Source: Methanolacinia paynteri
GTDB lineage: Archaea; Halobacteriota; Methanomicrobia; Methanomicrobiales; Methanomicrobiaceae
Reading direction: 5' to 3'
DNA: 64,000 nucleotides
Assembly (NCBI RefSeq): GCF_000784355.1
Contig: NZ_KN360925.1
Span: forward strand, 38,496-102,495
The notes beneath the pieces are model-generated. The model did no database searches, had not been told where the DNA came from, and saw only the letters and a program-made list of their open reading frames with translations. The position numbers were made by a program, and so were the translations under genes. Shown here one piece after another: positions 52,694 through 61,982 of this stretch (position 1 is its first letter; every line of letters starts with the position of its first letter).

Positions 52694-53731
52694 TTATTCG
52701 GGGATGGCCTCGTCGTCCCCGGTAATCTCGCTCAGGTAGACGCCGGAGCCGAGCCACCACTCGTCATCGACGGGAAGCACATAGCCGATCTTTATCTCGG
52801 GTTTGTCCCCATTGTCCGGATTCGGCCAGGAGAAGACAACGTACCCGCCGCCTTCCTGTGCAGCCCCGACAAGCATCCGGATGTCCTTCTCCCCGAATGC
52901 ACCCTCGTGATCTATGAGGTCCTGCCCGATCCTGTCTGTCAGGTAGGGATGTGCAAGAAGAGTTCCGTTGTAGTCGTAGGCATAGAGATAATGCCCGGAT
53001 TCATCGACAAATGCACCGTTTTTATCTGAGATTGCCTCGAAGGCCGCTTCATTGCCGTTTTCAAGTGCATATGCAACACCTGATTCGACAAGGGAGATCA
53101 TCTCCCTGGTTGTCGCCGGGGTGGTACACGTATCCAAGTCGACCAGATCCGAGAGATAAAGTCCCGAACCTATCCACCATTCGTCATCGACCGGCATGAC
53201 ACAGCCGATCTTGGGGGCATAGTCTCCTTTTGCCGATTCGTTGATTACTCCGTCATCGGGCTTAGGGTAGAGATATGCAACGAATCCGCCACCGTTTTCA
53301 GCCGTGTACGCGGACGCCTTGTAGAACGGGAATCCACGTGCATCGGTCCAGTTCGACCTGTCGGTCCCGACAAGATCCGGCTGATATGGGTGGGCAAGGA
53401 GAGTTCCGTTGAAACCGTAGGCATAGATGTACACATCGCCGGATGAGAACTCCCCGTCCGGATCTCCGAACTCCCTCAATGCACCGGTCATCCCTGCGGA
53501 CTTTGCATAACCAGCCGCACCTGATACAAAAGACATCAGTTCACCGACTGTAATATTGCCGGAGAGCCGGACCGGTTCACCGGGCATAACTCCTTTATCT
53601 CTGGTTGTTTCAGGCGGTGCAGTATTACCATGGGCAGTGCCGTTCGCTTCCCCGCCCAAAGTGCACCCGGCGGAAAAAGCCGCAACCAGCAGCACTATCA
53701 GAAATCCAAAAAAAATCGCCCGTTTTTCCAT
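52694..53731 (-). CDS. Lipoprotein with two tandem single-Cache domains
   Basis: A 345-residue exported protein with lipobox AFSAGC. Two similar single-Cache domains follow, each with the same blocks: VYIYAYGFNGTLLAHPYQPD ... PVDDEWWIGSGLYLSDL, and YLYAYDYNGTLLAHPYLTDR ... PVDDEWWLGSGVYLSEI, clearly an internal duplication. Such domains bind small carboxylates or amino acids. Here there is no membrane-spanning signalling part, so it is probably a free binding lipoprotein. A short acidic tail ends the protein. Confidence 0.88.
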   Translation of the reverse strand: MEKRAIFFGFLIVLLVAAFSAGCTLGGEANGTAHGNTAPPETTRDKGVMPGEPVRLSGNITVGELMSFVSGAAGYAKSAGMTGALREFGDPDGEFSSGDVYIYAYGFNGTLLAHPYQPDLVGTDRSNWTDARGFPFYKASAYTAENGGGFVAYLYPKPDDGVINESAKGDYAPKIGCVMPVDDEWWIGSGLYLSDLVDLDTCTTPATTREMISLVESGVAYALENGNEAAFEAISDKNGAFVDESGHYLYAYDYNGTLLAHPYLTDRIGQDLIDHEGAFGEKDIRMLVGAAQEGGGYVVFSWPNPDNGDKPEIKIGYVLPVDDEWWLGSGVYLSEITGDDEAIPE

Positions 53732-53822
53732 AATAGATCATCAAGGTCAAAACGAAAAAAAGATGCCGGTTTTTTCGTAACGTTCAGTGATTTAATACCA
53801 GCCGGGGGCAAATAATACGGTG

Positions 53823-55211
53823 ATGGAAGAGATGAAAGACAAGAGGCAGCTTTGGATAATCCTCTTCATAACATCGCTCGGCTCCTTTCTGACACCGTTC
53901 ATGGGCTCTTCCATAAATGTGGCGATTCCCGAGATCGGGATGGAATTCTTCAGCGACGCAATACTCCTCTCCTGGGTCGCCACATCCTACCTGCTCGCAG
54001 CCTCCATCCTCATCGTCCCGATGGGGCGTCTCGCCGATATGAAGGGAAAGACCCGGATCTTTCTCACCGGCATCGCGATCTACACCGCCGGATCGCTCCT
54101 TTCGACGATGACATCCTCGATTGACATGCTCATCGTGTTCAGGGTAATACAGGGATGCGGCGGGGCTATGATCTTCGGGACATCGATTGCCATTATCTCC
54201 GGCATATTTCCCCCGGCGGAGAGAGGAGGTGCTCTGGGGATCAACGTAGCCTTCACGTATACCGGGCTTTCGGTCGGACCTGTTATAGGCGGAGCCCTTA
54301 CCGAAGCATTCGGCTGGAGGAGCATATTCTACCTGAATGCGGCGGTCGGCATACTGATCATACTGCTGGGAATGAAATACCTCAGGATCAAAGAGACGAA
54401 AGACGATCAGACTGCATTCGATCTTCCGGGATCGGTTCTCTACGGGGCGATGATCCTCTTCATAATGCTCGGTTTCCAGGAGCTCCCCGATACTACAGGT
54501 TACATCCTCTTCGCCCTCGGTGCGGTATTCGCGGCGGCTTTCTTCTTCCGGGAGAAGAGTACGCCGCATCCCGTCATAAGGATCAGTCTGTTTACCGAAA
54601 ACAGGGTGTTTGCACTTGCAAACTTTGCAGCCTTCATCAACTACAGTTCGACATTTGCCATCAGCTACCTTTTAAGCTACTATCTCCAGCTGATAAGAGG
54701 TTTCGGCCCGGAAGAGGCGGGTCTCTTCCTGATCGCCCAGCCGGTGATGCAGGCGATATTTTCTCCCGCGACAGGAAAACTCTCCGACAGGATAAACCCG
54801 TCAGTACTTGCAACAGGCGGCATGGCACTGATTACGGCCGGGCTGATGCTCTTCACCGTCCTTTCCCCGGAGACGAGTATCCTGGTTATAGTCGTGGATC
54901 TCGCTTTACTTGGATTCGGTTTTGCCCTGTTTGCATCGCCCAACACCCATGCGGTGATGAACAGTGTTCCCCTGAAACTCTACGGTGTCGCTTCAGGAGT
55001 GCTCGGGACTACAAGGATGTGCGGAATGATGACATCTATGGGCATCTCGATGCTCGCATTCTCGCTCACTATAGGAAACACCCCTATATCGGTTGTAGAT
55101 TCAGAATCGCTCCTTTTATCGATAAATTCGGCATTCACGATATTCGTCATACTGTGTGCTGTCGGAACGTTCGCCTCATATATGGTGATCAGGAATAAAG
55201 GGAAAGAATGA
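53823..55211 (+). CDS. MFS multidrug exporter, DHA2 family
   Basis: A 462-residue transporter with about 14 spans. Motif A (MGRLADMKGKTRIFLTG) and motif C (NVAFTYTGLSVGPVIGGAL) are clear. It is a second exporter of the same class as the one at 36945. A GTG at 53820 directly before the ATG is possible. Divergent from the Cache lipoprotein. Confidence 0.9.
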   Translation: MEEMKDKRQLWIILFITSLGSFLTPFMGSSINVAIPEIGMEFFSDAILLSWVATSYLLAASILIVPMGRLADMKGKTRIFLTGIAIYTAGSLLSTMTSSIDMLIVFRVIQGCGGAMIFGTSIAIISGIFPPAERGGALGINVAFTYTGLSVGPVIGGALTEAFGWRSIFYLNAAVGILIILLGMKYLRIKETKDDQTAFDLPGSVLYGAMILFIMLGFQELPDTTGYILFALGAVFAAAFFFREKSTPHPVIRISLFTENRVFALANFAAFINYSSTFAISYLLSYYLQLIRGFGPEEAGLFLIAQPVMQAIFSPATGKLSDRINPSVLATGGMALITAGLMLFTVLSPETSILVIVVDLALLGFGFALFASPNTHAVMNSVPLKLYGVASGVLGTTRMCGMMTSMGISMLAFSLTIGNTPISVVDSESLLLSINSAFTIFVILCAVGTFASYMVIRNKGKE

Positions 55212-55263
55212 ACCTCTTTTCACCAAAAGCAAATTATCCGCATAAGTCATAAACTAATTTCGG

Positions 55264-57000
55264 ATGTTCCAGTACCACCCGTACCTGATTCCGGTCATTT
55301 TGGCTACGGCGTTATCGGGTTTTATCGCATTATACTCATTCCGGAGGAGGCGTACGAGGGGAGCCACAGCTTTTTCCCTTCTTATGCTCCTTGTCTTCAT
55401 ATGGGAATTCTTCTATATGTTCGAGATATCCTCAACCAACTTCGAATACATGAAGTTATTCCTGAGGCTGCAATACTTCGCAATTCCCTTCATTCCGGTG
55501 GTGCTGCTTTACTTTATACTTGAATACGGGGGATACTACAGGTTCCTGAACTTTAAATACATCGGGCTGCTGCTGATCGTACCGCTTGCTTCCCTGATAC
55601 TCCTGCTGACAGACGATTATCACAGCCTGTTTTTTAATATCGAGTACATGGTCGCTGCAGACTATATTATCGTCAGGGGTTTTGAGGCAGGACCGGTTTA
55701 TAGCCTGTTATGGATCTACTGCGGGATACTGTACTTCCTGTCCGCTGTAATCAGTTTTCATATCTACCTCTCTTCGCAGGGTATCCAGAAGATCCAGTCG
55801 GCTGTCCTTGTAGGTGCACTATACGCATCGCTTTTTGTTGAAATCCTCTACCAGGTGGGGGTTTCGCTCTACCCGTACCTTGACCTGACCGCAATAATTT
55901 TCCCAATAAGCGGGCTCTGCATAATGATCGGGCTCTTCAAATACAGCTTCTTCGATATCGTTCCTCTCCCGAAACAGACGATTTTTTCGAGCCTTTCGGA
56001 GGGGATAATCGTTCTCGATTCGAAGAAACGCATCATCGACATAAATTCGATTGCACAGGATATGCTGGGTGGGGCAGTGGAGGTAGACGGGAGTCTCCTG
56101 TTCGAAAAGGATACCTTCCTGAATAAATACGAGGACCAGATGAACTCCCCGGTATGTATAGCGTTCCTGGCGAAGGTCGAAAGGGATGGCGGTGAAAAGT
56201 TCTATGCTGTCTCGGTTACGCCGATATCGCTCAACGAGGAGGACCCGGTATACAGGATCCTGGTATTGAGGGATATCACTCACGAGAAGAAGTACGAGAG
56301 GGAGCTTGAAAAGTCGAGAAGTTCGCTCAAGATTGCCAACGAGAAGATCAGCCTGCTGAATTCGGTTACGAGGCACGACATACTGAATAATATCACGGTT
56401 CTCAGCGCCTATGCGGACCTGATCGGGGATCAGATCCCGGAGAAGGGAAAGAGCAGGGAATATCTTGAGAAGATGACCAAGGCAATCGAACAGATTACAC
56501 AGCAGATCAGGTTCACCGCCGATTACCAGAACATGGGAGTCGACGATCCGATCTGGCAGAACATGAGACGGGTCGTCAGGGATGCATGGCAATCTCTCGG
56601 CTCGGTCACATCCAGGGTCAAATTCGAGGTGAATCTCCCTGAAAACCTCGAGATATATGCCGATTACCTCCTCTCGAAGGTCTTTTACAACCTCTTCGAG
56701 AACTCGATCCGCCACGGGGAAAGAGTGACGAAGATCTCGGTCTCCTTCGATACGAAACCGGACGGATCAGGTGTCGTCATCGTCGAGGACAACGGCGTGG
56801 GAATACCCGACGACGTCAAAGACCGGATATTTTCAAAAGGCTTCGGGAAGAACACGGGTCTCGGCCTCTTCCTCGCCTCCGAGATCCTCTCGATTACAAA
56901 GATCGAAATTTCCGAGACGGGAACGGAAGGAAAGGGTGCAAGGTTCGAGATGGTCGTTCACCCGAACGGGTGGAGGGTTCGGGAGAAGAAGGGGGAGTGA
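55264..57000 (+). CDS. Histidine kinase with 7TM sensor and PAS domains
   Basis: A 578-residue kinase. The N-terminus has seven predicted spans in the HisKA_7TM arrangement (about 1-225), then a PAS domain (about 235-350: EGIIVLDSKKRIIDINSIAQ), a phosphoacceptor helix NSVTRHDILNNITVL and a HATPase (ENSIRHGERV, VEDNGVGIPDD, KNTGLGLFLASEI). The kinase core closely resembles that at 61983. It has no adjacent response regulator. Confidence 0.9.
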   Translation: MFQYHPYLIPVILATALSGFIALYSFRRRRTRGATAFSLLMLLVFIWEFFYMFEISSTNFEYMKLFLRLQYFAIPFIPVVLLYFILEYGGYYRFLNFKYIGLLLIVPLASLILLLTDDYHSLFFNIEYMVAADYIIVRGFEAGPVYSLLWIYCGILYFLSAVISFHIYLSSQGIQKIQSAVLVGALYASLFVEILYQVGVSLYPYLDLTAIIFPISGLCIMIGLFKYSFFDIVPLPKQTIFSSLSEGIIVLDSKKRIIDINSIAQDMLGGAVEVDGSLLFEKDTFLNKYEDQMNSPVCIAFLAKVERDGGEKFYAVSVTPISLNEEDPVYRILVLRDITHEKKYERELEKSRSSLKIANEKISLLNSVTRHDILNNITVLSAYADLIGDQIPEKGKSREYLEKMTKAIEQITQQIRFTADYQNMGVDDPIWQNMRRVVRDAWQSLGSVTSRVKFEVNLPENLEIYADYLLSKVFYNLFENSIRHGERVTKISVSFDTKPDGSGVVIVEDNGVGIPDDVKDRIFSKGFGKNTGLGLFLASEILSITKIEISETGTEGKGARFEMVVHPNGWRVREKKGE

Positions 57001-57023
57001 ATCAATAGGGCTAAGTAACCCCT

Positions 57024-57977
57024 TTACTCACTAAAATCCCGGTACCACCCTGGAAACTCGTCCCTAAAACCATCGTGATCGGACCAGACCCTTTCGGTCC
57101 TCTCCTGCATCCTTTCGATCTCACCCGGCGATCCGGTCTGCTCCTCATACCAGTGACTCCACACCATATCCTGGATCATCATCATAGCGGTGTAGAGCGA
57201 GTATTTCTTCCAGAATTCTTTAGGGACATCTCCGCCGTTGTATCCGTCGATCTGGCCGGCAGAGAACGGAACGCTGATCTTGCTTGAGAAATATGCGACT
57301 TTTACGAAGTCATGGACAGGGTCTCCCCAGTCATACCTGTTGAAATCAATGATCCCGGCCAGATTCCCGCCGTCCGCGATGAGATTTGCGGGATGGAAAT
57401 CGTCATGGAGGAACGTCTCCCTTTGGCATCTCATGTATTGTTCGTTTTCCGATATGAAGCGGGAAAGCTGTTCAATATCGATTACTCCGGTCTCGATCCC
57501 CGATTCACTAAACCTTGCCCATTTTCGTGCATATTTCCGGGAATATCTCTCGTGCCATTCGGCTGGGAGACGGGGTGCATCCATCCGGTGAAGGCTGAGA
57601 AGCTCCCTTCCGGCCTGAAGACCGAGCTTGTACTGCTCCTCCCCGCTGAAATGCGGCATCGCTTTTTCGAGATCCGAGCCCTGCACGTATTCGAGGACCA
57701 TATAACAGGATTTCCCGTCACAGGAAACCCCAAAGAGGTATGCCTCAGGGACAAGAGAAGAATACCCGTGAAGCCGCCGGATCAGATCGAACTCCTCTCT
57801 CTTCCTCGCAAGAACCCCTTCGCTGTTTACCTCGCAGATCCTGGCGATATAGCTCCTTTCGCCCGTACCGGAGAGGAGATACTTCTTCTCGAACGAAAAC
57901 CCCTTCTCGATCCTCTCCGCCCGGCTATAATCGACAACCGCACGGATCTCGTCTTCGATCATCCCGAGATCTTTCAT
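57024..57977 (-). CDS. Aminoglycoside-phosphotransferase-like kinase
   Basis: A 317-residue kinase of the APH/choline kinase fold. Catalytic loop HDDFHPANLI (H-x-D-x4-N) and metal-binding IIDFNRYDWGDP are both present; YIARICE (lysine position altered) and MVLEYVQGSDLEK mark the N-lobe. Substrate unknown: small alcohols, sugars or antibiotics. The true ATG (57977) overlaps the stop of the antiporter gene (ATGA), so the longer frame up to 58004 is rejected. Co-translated with that transporter. Confidence 0.85.
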   Translation of the reverse strand: MKDLGMIEDEIRAVVDYSRAERIEKGFSFEKKYLLSGTGERSYIARICEVNSEGVLARKREEFDLIRRLHGYSSLVPEAYLFGVSCDGKSCYMVLEYVQGSDLEKAMPHFSGEEQYKLGLQAGRELLSLHRMDAPRLPAEWHERYSRKYARKWARFSESGIETGVIDIEQLSRFISENEQYMRCQRETFLHDDFHPANLIADGGNLAGIIDFNRYDWGDPVHDFVKVAYFSSKISVPFSAGQIDGYNGGDVPKEFWKKYSLYTAMMMIQDMVWSHWYEEQTGSPGEIERMQERTERVWSDHDGFRDEFPGWYRDFSE

Positions 57978-59182
57978 TGCATGCCCTGCTCCCCGGCAAT
58001 GCACGCCTTAACCTCTTTTTTGAAGAGCCAGTTCCTGAAGGCAATCGGAGTGATCACCGTCGTCAGGATACTCATCACCACAATTGAGGCATAGATATCC
58101 TGGCCGATAAGGGAGAGGTTCAGCCCCATAAGTGCGACGATCATCGCCACCTCCCCCCTCGGCGACATCCCGAAACCTATAGCAAGCGAATCGCGGTTTG
58201 AATACCCGAGAAGCTTTGCAGGAAGACCGCACCCGATGACTTTCGAGATTATCGCGATCACCGTAATCACTGCAATAAAGATCAGGACGGGGCCGGTCAG
58301 TGCACTGAGATCCACGAGAATTCCGAGGGATACGAAAAATATCGATGCGAATATGATATAGAGGTAATCCGCACCCTCTGAAATATCGTGGCTGTGCTTC
58401 AGGTTTATTCCGTTGAACGAGACCCCGGCAATAAACGCCCCGATGATCGCCGAGATCCCGATGAACTCCGCGAGAGCGGCAAACAGGAACGCGATCATCA
58501 CCGCGAATATGAACACGAACTCGGGATACTTCCTCGAGATCGGGCTCTCGTCCATCCTGACAATCATCTTCGATATGAAGAACACCCCGATAAGAGCAAT
58601 CAGGACAAGGAAACCGATCTGCTTGGCGATAATAAACGCAAGCCCCCCGAACGAGAATGTCCCGGATGCGACATCCGCCGTTATCGAAAGGGCAAGAAGA
58701 CTCAGGATATCGTCGATAACCGCAGTTCCGATGATCGCCTTTGAAAACTCCGCGTCAAGAAGGCACATCTCCTTCAAAACATTTGCAGTAATCGCAATCG
58801 AAGTCGCCGTCAATGCCGTTCCGATGAACAGGGAGCTTTCGGGACTGAAGCCGAATGCAAGAGAAGCGAAATATCCGCCGATCCACGGGACGATAATTCC
58901 TATAAGACCGATTATACCATATTTTACGTTAGTCAAATCTTCTATTTTAAACTCGAATCCTATGACAAACATCAGGATAACGGCCCCGAGAGCCGCAATC
59001 GCCTGCACGAATTCCGTATATGTGATCAGCCCGAGAACCGACGGCCCGACCACGAGGCCGAGGAGAATCTCTCCCACCACGGCAGACTGGTTGATCTTCG
59101 ATGCAAGAAGATATCCTGCAAGTGCGAAGAAAAGCAGGAGGGTCATCTGGAGCTCAATACCAGGGACTACACCTGTACTCAT
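57974..59182 (-). CDS. CPA2-family Na+(K+)/H+ antiporter
   Basis: A 402-residue protein with about 12 spans: LASKINQSAVVGEILLGLVV, the paired-aspartate-like region AVIDDILSLLALSI and FGMSPRGEVAMIVALMG near the end, all typical of Kef/NapA-type CPA2 antiporters. No regulatory RCK gene is adjacent, unlike the pair at 33992. The APH-like kinase gene overlaps its stop. Confidence 0.92.
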   Translation of the reverse strand: MSTGVVPGIELQMTLLLFFALAGYLLASKINQSAVVGEILLGLVVGPSVLGLITYTEFVQAIAALGAVILMFVIGFEFKIEDLTNVKYGIIGLIGIIVPWIGGYFASLAFGFSPESSLFIGTALTATSIAITANVLKEMCLLDAEFSKAIIGTAVIDDILSLLALSITADVASGTFSFGGLAFIIAKQIGFLVLIALIGVFFISKMIVRMDESPISRKYPEFVFIFAVMIAFLFAALAEFIGISAIIGAFIAGVSFNGINLKHSHDISEGADYLYIIFASIFFVSLGILVDLSALTGPVLIFIAVITVIAIISKVIGCGLPAKLLGYSNRDSLAIGFGMSPRGEVAMIVALMGLNLSLIGQDIYASIVVMSILTTVITPIAFRNWLFKKEVKACIAGEQGMQ

Positions 59183-59250
59183 TTGGAAATATCGGACTGC
59201 CGGACTTATCAGTATATTGGGAAAGACTGATATAAGGAATCAAAAACGAG

Positions 59251-59321
59251 TGCACCGACCGGGAATTGAACCCGGGCTATTGGCTTGGAAGGCCAAAGTC
59301 ATACCACTAGACCATCGGTGC
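59251..59321 (-). tRNA. tRNA-Gly (UCC)
   Basis: A 71-nt cloverleaf on the minus strand: acceptor GCACCGA/TCGGTGC with discriminator A, anticodon stem TTGGC/GCCAA around CTTCCAA (anticodon TCC), T stem CCGGG/CCCGG with loop TTCAATT. No intron and no encoded CCA. Confidence 0.95.
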
Positions 59322-59413
59322 AATACGGAGACCTGTGCCGGACGGCATCATAGTCGCGCCTTTATATTTCTCTGCTGATTGGTATTAAAAATAGTGTTTT
59401 GATTCCCGGAATT

Positions 59414-60007
59414 TCAGCTCTCTTTCTTCCCCGGCCACGAGAACATCTCCGAGTACTGTGCCGTCCTCCCGGCACGGACAGGCTTCGTGTAGTGTATCTC
59501 CGAACCCCCGCAGAGCATGCAGAGCGGTTCGGCATTCTCGTAGTCGAGATCTCCATCCTCGGTTACGAAATCCTCGTTCACTTCAAGACCCGTCACCTGG
59601 CCGATGACAAGTGAGTACTTATCGCGTACTATCTCCTCCTTCAGTTTGCATTCGATCCAGGCGACGCACCCGCCAATTCCGGGAGCGGAGACGGTTGAAG
59701 ACGGCTTTTTGGACAATCCTGCCTCGGCGAACTCGTCCACATCCGGCGGATACAGCCTTGAGCAGATCATAACCTCGTCTATCATCGACGCCGGAGGGAC
59801 ATTGATCACGTATTCGCCAGTCTCCCTGATATTGTCGAGAGTATCCCTTTTAAGAGCCGAGGCGATCACTATCTCGTCGAGAGGCCGTAGTATAGGAGTC
59901 ACGTTCCCCCACGGGGCCACATTCGCAACACCGCTGCCCGATACCGTGGATATCAGCACCACCGGCATCGCAAGCACATTCTCCCTCTCGAAGGGTTTGA
60001 GCATCAT
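59414..60007 (-). CDS. Flavin reductase family protein
   Basis: A 197-residue FMN-binding protein of the flavin reductase/FlaRed fold (PVVLISTVSGSGVANVAPWG, IRETGEYVINVPPASMIDEV, VAWIECKLKEEIVRDKYSLV). The C-terminus carries CMLCGG and a basic aromatic tail. Methanogen relatives bind FMN and may transfer electrons; a specific role is not established. ATG codons at 60007 and 60004; the first is used here. An upstream TTG is rejected. Confidence 0.88.
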   Translation of the reverse strand: MMLKPFERENVLAMPVVLISTVSGSGVANVAPWGNVTPILRPLDEIVIASALKRDTLDNIRETGEYVINVPPASMIDEVMICSRLYPPDVDEFAEAGLSKKPSSTVSAPGIGGCVAWIECKLKEEIVRDKYSLVIGQVTGLEVNEDFVTEDGDLDYENAEPLCMLCGGSEIHYTKPVRAGRTAQYSEMFSWPGKKES

Positions 60008-60090
60008 AAATAACAATCGTGTTAACAACCCATAAAATTTTCACACGACTATACTGAGTCGTGACAAAAAAGCGAAGAAAATAACGGGAT

Positions 60091-60978
60091 TTAGTATCCC
60101 TTCAGCTCACGTTCGATCTTCTCGAGAGCTGCAAGACGCTTCTCAAGCGGGGGGTGTGTCGAGAGAAGCTCTGTCAGGCTCTTTCCGGAGATTGCCGGGA
60201 TGATGAAGAATGCATTCGATCCCTCGATCTCCTGCTTCTTCTTCGCGGGGATGGCGTCCATACGTCCGCTGATCTTCATCAGTGCCGACCTGAGCGCCGC
60301 CGGATTGCCCGTAATCATCGCACTTCCCCGGTCCGCCGCGAACTCGCGGTAGCGGGAGAGAAGAAGCATCAGGAGGGTTGCAACAATCCAGACGATAATA
60401 GACACGATCCAGATTACAATCCATGCACCGTTGTTGTTCCTTCCGTCGAAGAGGTTCATGATGAGTGCATTCTGCATGATGATCGATGCAAGACTCGCGA
60501 GGAATCCTGCGACCGTCATCGTAAGTATATCGCGGTTCTTTACGTGAGAGAGTTCGTGAGCGATAACAGCCTCAAGCTCCTCCCTGTTGAGCGTCCTCAT
60601 GATCGAATCTGTGACTGCAACAACCGCATTCTTCGGGTTTCTTCCCGTTGCAAATGCGTTCGGGACGGGCGACGGCATCACTGCAATTTTAGGCTTCGGC
60701 AGGTCCGCCTCCTGGCAGAGTTTTTCGATCATCCTGTGAAGTTCCGGCTCCTCATCCTCGGACACTATCCTCGCATGGGTCGTCATAAGGACGAGTTTGG
60801 CCGAGAAGAAATACTGGACAAATGCCATTAAAAAGACAAAGGCAATTATCATGTAGAGGTATCCCGGGAACAGGAAGTAGAGTATATTTATAAAGACGAC
60901 ATAGAGCGCGAGAATAAATATCCAGGTCATAAAGACCCTTCCCGAAAGGCCCCAGTCGCGTTTCCATTTTCCTATCAT
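60091..60978 (-). CDS. htpX: Membrane zinc metalloprotease HtpX
   Basis: A 295-residue M48 protease: two N-terminal spans, the catalytic HELSHVKNRD (HExxH), two further spans (TMTVAGFLASLASIIMQNAL and a second), and the zinc-binding glutamate region RYREFAADRGSAMITGNP. HtpX degrades misfolded membrane proteins with its active site on the cytosolic face. The C-terminus is the usual THPPLEKRLAALEKIE. Confidence 0.94.
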   Translation of the reverse strand: MIGKWKRDWGLSGRVFMTWIFILALYVVFINILYFLFPGYLYMIIAFVFLMAFVQYFFSAKLVLMTTHARIVSEDEEPELHRMIEKLCQEADLPKPKIAVMPSPVPNAFATGRNPKNAVVAVTDSIMRTLNREELEAVIAHELSHVKNRDILTMTVAGFLASLASIIMQNALIMNLFDGRNNNGAWIVIWIVSIIVWIVATLLMLLLSRYREFAADRGSAMITGNPAALRSALMKISGRMDAIPAKKKQEIEGSNAFFIIPAISGKSLTELLSTHPPLEKRLAALEKIERELKGY

Positions 60979-61189
60979 ATATATCCTCTTATATTAGCCA
61001 GAGCCTGAATAAATATATCGCTGTCACGGCAAAAACCCGATTGGAAAAAAATCATAAACAAGCCCAAATAAGGTATCCGGATTATTATACAGGATTCCGG
61101 GAGAAAACATCCCCTGACCGGGCGTGACGGCGAAAAGGGATAGAGTAGTATATTTTGCTCGCACATTTTATTGGCAGGTGAACCCGGAT

Positions 61190-61954
61190 ATGAAGCTTGA
61201 CGAAGTTACGATAAGCAGGGCAATTCTATCTGAACAGCACAAGATAATGACGGAATACCTCGACATCGACTGTGCAGTCGTAGGCGGCGGGCCCTCAGGA
61301 ATCACCTGTGCCGCAATTCTGGCCCAGAACGGTGTAAAAGTCGCTCTCATCGAGAAAAAACTCTCGATCGGCGGCGGGATGTGGGGAGGCGGAATGATGT
61401 TTCCACGGATCGTCGTACAGGAGGAGGCAAGGAGGCTTCTCGATCATTTCGGCATAAAATACACCGAATACGAGAAGGGCTACTACGTTGCCTCATCAGT
61501 AGAAGCGGTATCGAAGTCTCTTGCAGCTGCATGCGACGCAGGCGCCGAGGTCTTCAACCTTACGACGGTCGAGGACGTCGTCGTCAAGGAGGACGGGGGA
61601 GTCAGCGGCCTTGTGATCAACTGGACGGCCGTCGAGATGGCCGGCCTTCATATCGACCCGCTTACGATGAGAACGAAAGTAACCGTCGACGCGACAGGCC
61701 ACGACTCGATGATCGCACACATGGTCCGGAAGAAAGGCGGAGCACTTGAGATCAAAGGCGAAGGCTTCATGTGGGCGGAAAGAGCGGAGACAAACATACT
61801 CAGTCATACAAAAGAAGTCTTCCCCGGCCTGATAGTCGCCGGAATGGCGGCAAACGCAGTTGGGGGCGAGAACAGGATGGGGCCCATATTCGGCGGAATG
61901 CTCCTCTCCGGTGAGAAGGCTGCAAATATGATTATTGAAAGACTCAAAAAATAA
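61190..61954 (+). CDS. thi4: Thiamine thiazole synthase Thi4, archaeal sulfide-using type
   Basis: A 254-residue FAD/NAD-binding enzyme: [19 protein letters not shown] (dinucleotide loop), [13 protein letters not shown] and [20 protein letters not shown]. At the position where yeast Thi4 has its sulfur-donating cysteine this protein has a histidine ([11 protein letters not shown]), as in archaeal enzymes that use free sulfide catalytically. It makes the thiazole part of thiamine from NAD and glycine. AGGTGA precedes the ATG at 61190; the upstream extension (from 61124) is rejected. Confidence 0.92.
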   Translation: MKLDEVTISRAILSEQHKIMTEYLDIDCAVVGGGPSGITCAAILAQNGVKVALIEKKLSIGGGMWGGGMMFPRIVVQEEARRLLDHFGIKYTEYEKGYYVASSVEAVSKSLAAACDAGAEVFNLTTVEDVVVKEDGGVSGLVINWTAVEMAGLHIDPLTMRTKVTVDATGHDSMIAHMVRKKGGALEIKGEGFMWAERAETNILSHTKEVFPGLIVAGMAANAVGGENRMGPIFGGMLLSGEKAANMIIERLKK

Positions 61955-61969
61955 AAGATTGAATTAAAC

Positions 61970-61976
61970 TTTTTTT
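61970..61976. terminator. Poly-T tract between convergent genes
   Basis: Seven T on the plus strand 16 bases after the thi4 stop and before the convergent kinase stop; suited to terminate thi4. Confidence 0.45.
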
Positions 61977-61982
61977 GATTGC

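Noticed and set aside
55819-56715. 298-codon minus-strand frame opposite the 7TM kinase
   Set aside because: Shadow frame; the plus strand has complete PAS, phosphoacceptor and ATPase motifs.
61083-61180. Possible thiamine (TPP) riboswitch before thi4
   Set aside because: The leader lacks the conserved CTGAGA and the second-arm pattern of the THI element.
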